Of a DNA stretch of 5,554 bases, positions 4,701 to 5,554 are shown one piece after another. The DNA comes from Candidatus Anderseniibacteriota bacterium. Lineage in GTDB: Bacteria; Patescibacteriota; Andersenbacteria; UBA10190. Positions within the stretch are counted from its first letter, which is position 1, and each line of letters opens with the position of its first letter. The stretch is from NCBI GenBank assembly GCA_003229735.1, contig QIFI01000033.1:1-5554 (forward strand). Direction: 5' to 3'. Made by a program: the position numbers and the translations under genes. The notes under the pieces were generated by a model. The model had not been told where the DNA came from. It did not search any database and saw nothing but the letters and a program-made list of their open reading frames with translations.

Positions 4701-5318
4701 TTACTGGTTGATGGCTTTCTGATAGCGCCGTTCTACTTCCGGCCAATTGACTACGTTCCAGAAGGCTTTGATATAGTCGGGGCGTTTGTTTTGATATTTG
4801 AGATAATAGGCATGTTCCCAGACGTCGAGGCCGAGGATGGGAATGAATCCGGCCGATAGCGGTGAATCCTGATTAGCGGTGTTTAATACTTTAAGATTAT
4901 GGTCGGCATCAACGGCCAGCCAGGCCCAGCCGCTGCCGAAGCGGTCTATGGCGGCGGTAGTAAATTGGTCCTGAAATCCGGAAAAATTGTTGAAGTCATG
5001 GTCGATGGCGGGGGCTAAATCTCCGGCGGGCTCTCCCCCACTGCCGGGAGCCATAACAGTCCAGAATAAGGAATGATTGGCATGGCCGCCGCCGTGATTT
5101 TGAACGGCGGTGCTAATTTCTTCGGGCAGGGCGGAAAGATTGGCCAGCAGGTCATTGACGGGGCGGCCCGCTAATTCGGCGGACTGCTCCTTCAGAGCAG
5201 TGTTTAGCTTATCGATATATGCCTGGTGGTGTTTAGTGTGATGAATCTTCATAGTCTCGGCATCTATATACGGCTCGAGAGCAGAATATGAATAAGGCAG
5301 GTCGGGTAATGTGAACAT
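4701..5318 (-). CDS. sodA: Superoxide dismutase, manganese type
   Basis: The enzyme converts superoxide to oxygen and hydrogen peroxide in the cytoplasm; it has no signal peptide. The 205-aa length is typical of a full two-domain Fe/Mn-SOD. Metal ligands by alignment from memory to E. coli SodA are His26 (IHHTKHH), His82 (ANHSLFW), Asp165 and His169 (LDVWEHAYY). His30 and Tyr34 are the gateway residues. The segment GGGHANHSLFW and the NQDSPL motif with Gln150 mark the manganese rather than the iron subfamily, although metal use in vivo can differ. It appears to be a single-gene unit on the minus strand, convergent with the BECR-like gene and divergent from the gene at 5488. No Shine-Dalgarno is obvious before its ATG. 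Every key residue is present. Confidence 0.96.
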   Translation of the reverse strand: MFTLPDLPYSYSALEPYIDAETMKIHHTKHHQAYIDKLNTALKEQSAELAGRPVNDLLANLSALPEEISTAVQNHGGGHANHSLFWTVMAPGSGGEPAGDLAPAIDHDFNNFSGFQDQFTTAAIDRFGSGWAWLAVDADHNLKVLNTANQDSPLSAGFIPILGLDVWEHAYYLKYQNKRPDYIKAFWNVVNWPEVERRYQKAINQ

Positions 5319-5347
5319 GAAATTATTGGTTATAGTTTAATAATCAT

Positions 5348-5375
5348 ATTGTAACGGGCTGGTTGAGGTCGGCAA
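5348..5375 (-). promoter_or_regulatory. Possible sodA promoter
   Basis: On the minus strand, TTGCCG (5375-5370, 4 of 6) is followed by a 16-nt spacer and TACAAT (5353-5348, 5 of 6). The leader would be about 25 nt. The match is modest and the region is AT-rich, so other start sites such as TATAAC nearer the gene remain possible. Confidence 0.3.
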
Positions 5376-5385
5376 GGAGATTATG

Positions 5386-5397
5386 GTTGAATTCAAC
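5386..5397. promoter_or_regulatory. Perfect 12-bp palindrome between the divergent genes
   Basis: GTTGAATTCAAC reads the same on both strands. It lies between the possible sodA promoter and the better promoter for the gene at 5488, where an operator would be expected. No known operator motif is recognised. Confidence 0.35.
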
Positions 5398-5401
5398 GAG
5401 C

Positions 5402-5430
5402 TTGATATTTAAGGATAGACTGGCCATAAT
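5402..5430 (+). promoter_or_regulatory. Likely promoter of the gene starting at 5488
   Basis: TTGATA (5402-5407, 5 of 6) is followed by a 17-nt spacer and CATAAT (5425-5430, 5 of 6). Transcription would start near 5437, giving a leader of about 50 nt. A weaker alternative is TTGAAC with TATCCT at 5439-5466. Confidence 0.5.
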
Positions 5431-5487
5431 CAGCGAGATTGAACATTGTCAATTTAATAGTATCCTTTTAGTTTGGGGGACTAAATC

Positions 5488-5554
5488 ATGCGATTGCGAG
5501 GCATCAGTTTTCGACCTGTTTATTGTGCGGCGGGTACTCAAGGTTTTTTGGGCG
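5488..5554 (+). CDS. Start of a gene cut by the right edge (unidentified; possibly dihydroorotate dehydrogenase-like)
   Basis: ATG at 5488 follows GGGGGA (5475-5480) at a 7-nt spacing. The frame stays open to the end of the window. The 22 residues visible begin MRLRGISFRPVYCAAGTQGF. The opening resembles, from memory, proteins related to dihydroorotate dehydrogenase in Patescibacteria, but too little is present to assign a function. Confidence 0.55.
   Translation, partial: MRLRGISFRPVYCAAGTQGFLG

Noticed and set aside
1..5554. CRISPR array, tRNA, rRNA or insertion sequence
   Set aside because: No regularly spaced repeats, tRNA cloverleaf, rRNA segment, transposase or terminal inverted repeats were seen on either strand.

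Overview
The window looks like accessory sequence from a small-genome bacterium, probably a member of the Patescibacteria/Candidate Phyla Radiation. This is inferred from gene character only: compact genes, a TrmB-type regulator beside its transport operon, an ABC binding protein with an uncleaved-looking anchor and no lipobox, and a short basic protein like the BECR-fold nucleases I remember from such genomes. No marker gene fixes the lineage. Bacterial -35/-10 promoters and AGGAG ribosome binding sites are readable.

Positions 1-2867 (minus strand) form one module read right to left. A TrmB-family regulator (2867-2133) is followed by a three-gene NitT/TauT-type ABC importer: substrate-binding protein (2060-1056), permease (1052-255) and ATPase (from 268, running off the left edge). 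The importer genes are tightly packed (3-nt gap, then 14-nt overlap). A promoter with a near-palindrome in its spacer precedes the binding protein, and the regulator's own promoter has a palindrome over its -35 box. This suggests local control of import and autoregulation. The substrate is not decided by the sequence; nitrate, sulfonate, bicarbonate or pyrimidine-like compounds are all possible for the family.

Positions 2868-4020 (plus strand) hold a separate transcription unit. It has a near-perfect promoter at 3002-3029, two short unrecognised acidic proteins (3080-3352 and 3628-3927), and a strong intrinsic terminator at 3986-4019. Each small gene is followed by a copy of the same roughly 46-nt two-hairpin element (3494-3539 and 3939-3983). 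The gap between the two genes is dense with inverted repeats and is probably a structured RNA. This is the part of the window I cannot match to any known system.

Positions 4021-4700 carry a short possible reading frame (4022-4189) and a BECR/RelE-like nuclease candidate without an ATG start (about 4203-4538). An exact 14-bp direct repeat lies at the start of the nuclease gene and just after its stop. Positions 4650-4674 and 4541-4586 are hairpins that can end the convergent sodA transcript.

Positions 4701-5318 (minus strand) encode a complete manganese-type superoxide dismutase. A divergent intergenic region (5319-5487) separates it from a gene on the plus strand that starts at 5488 and runs off the right edge.
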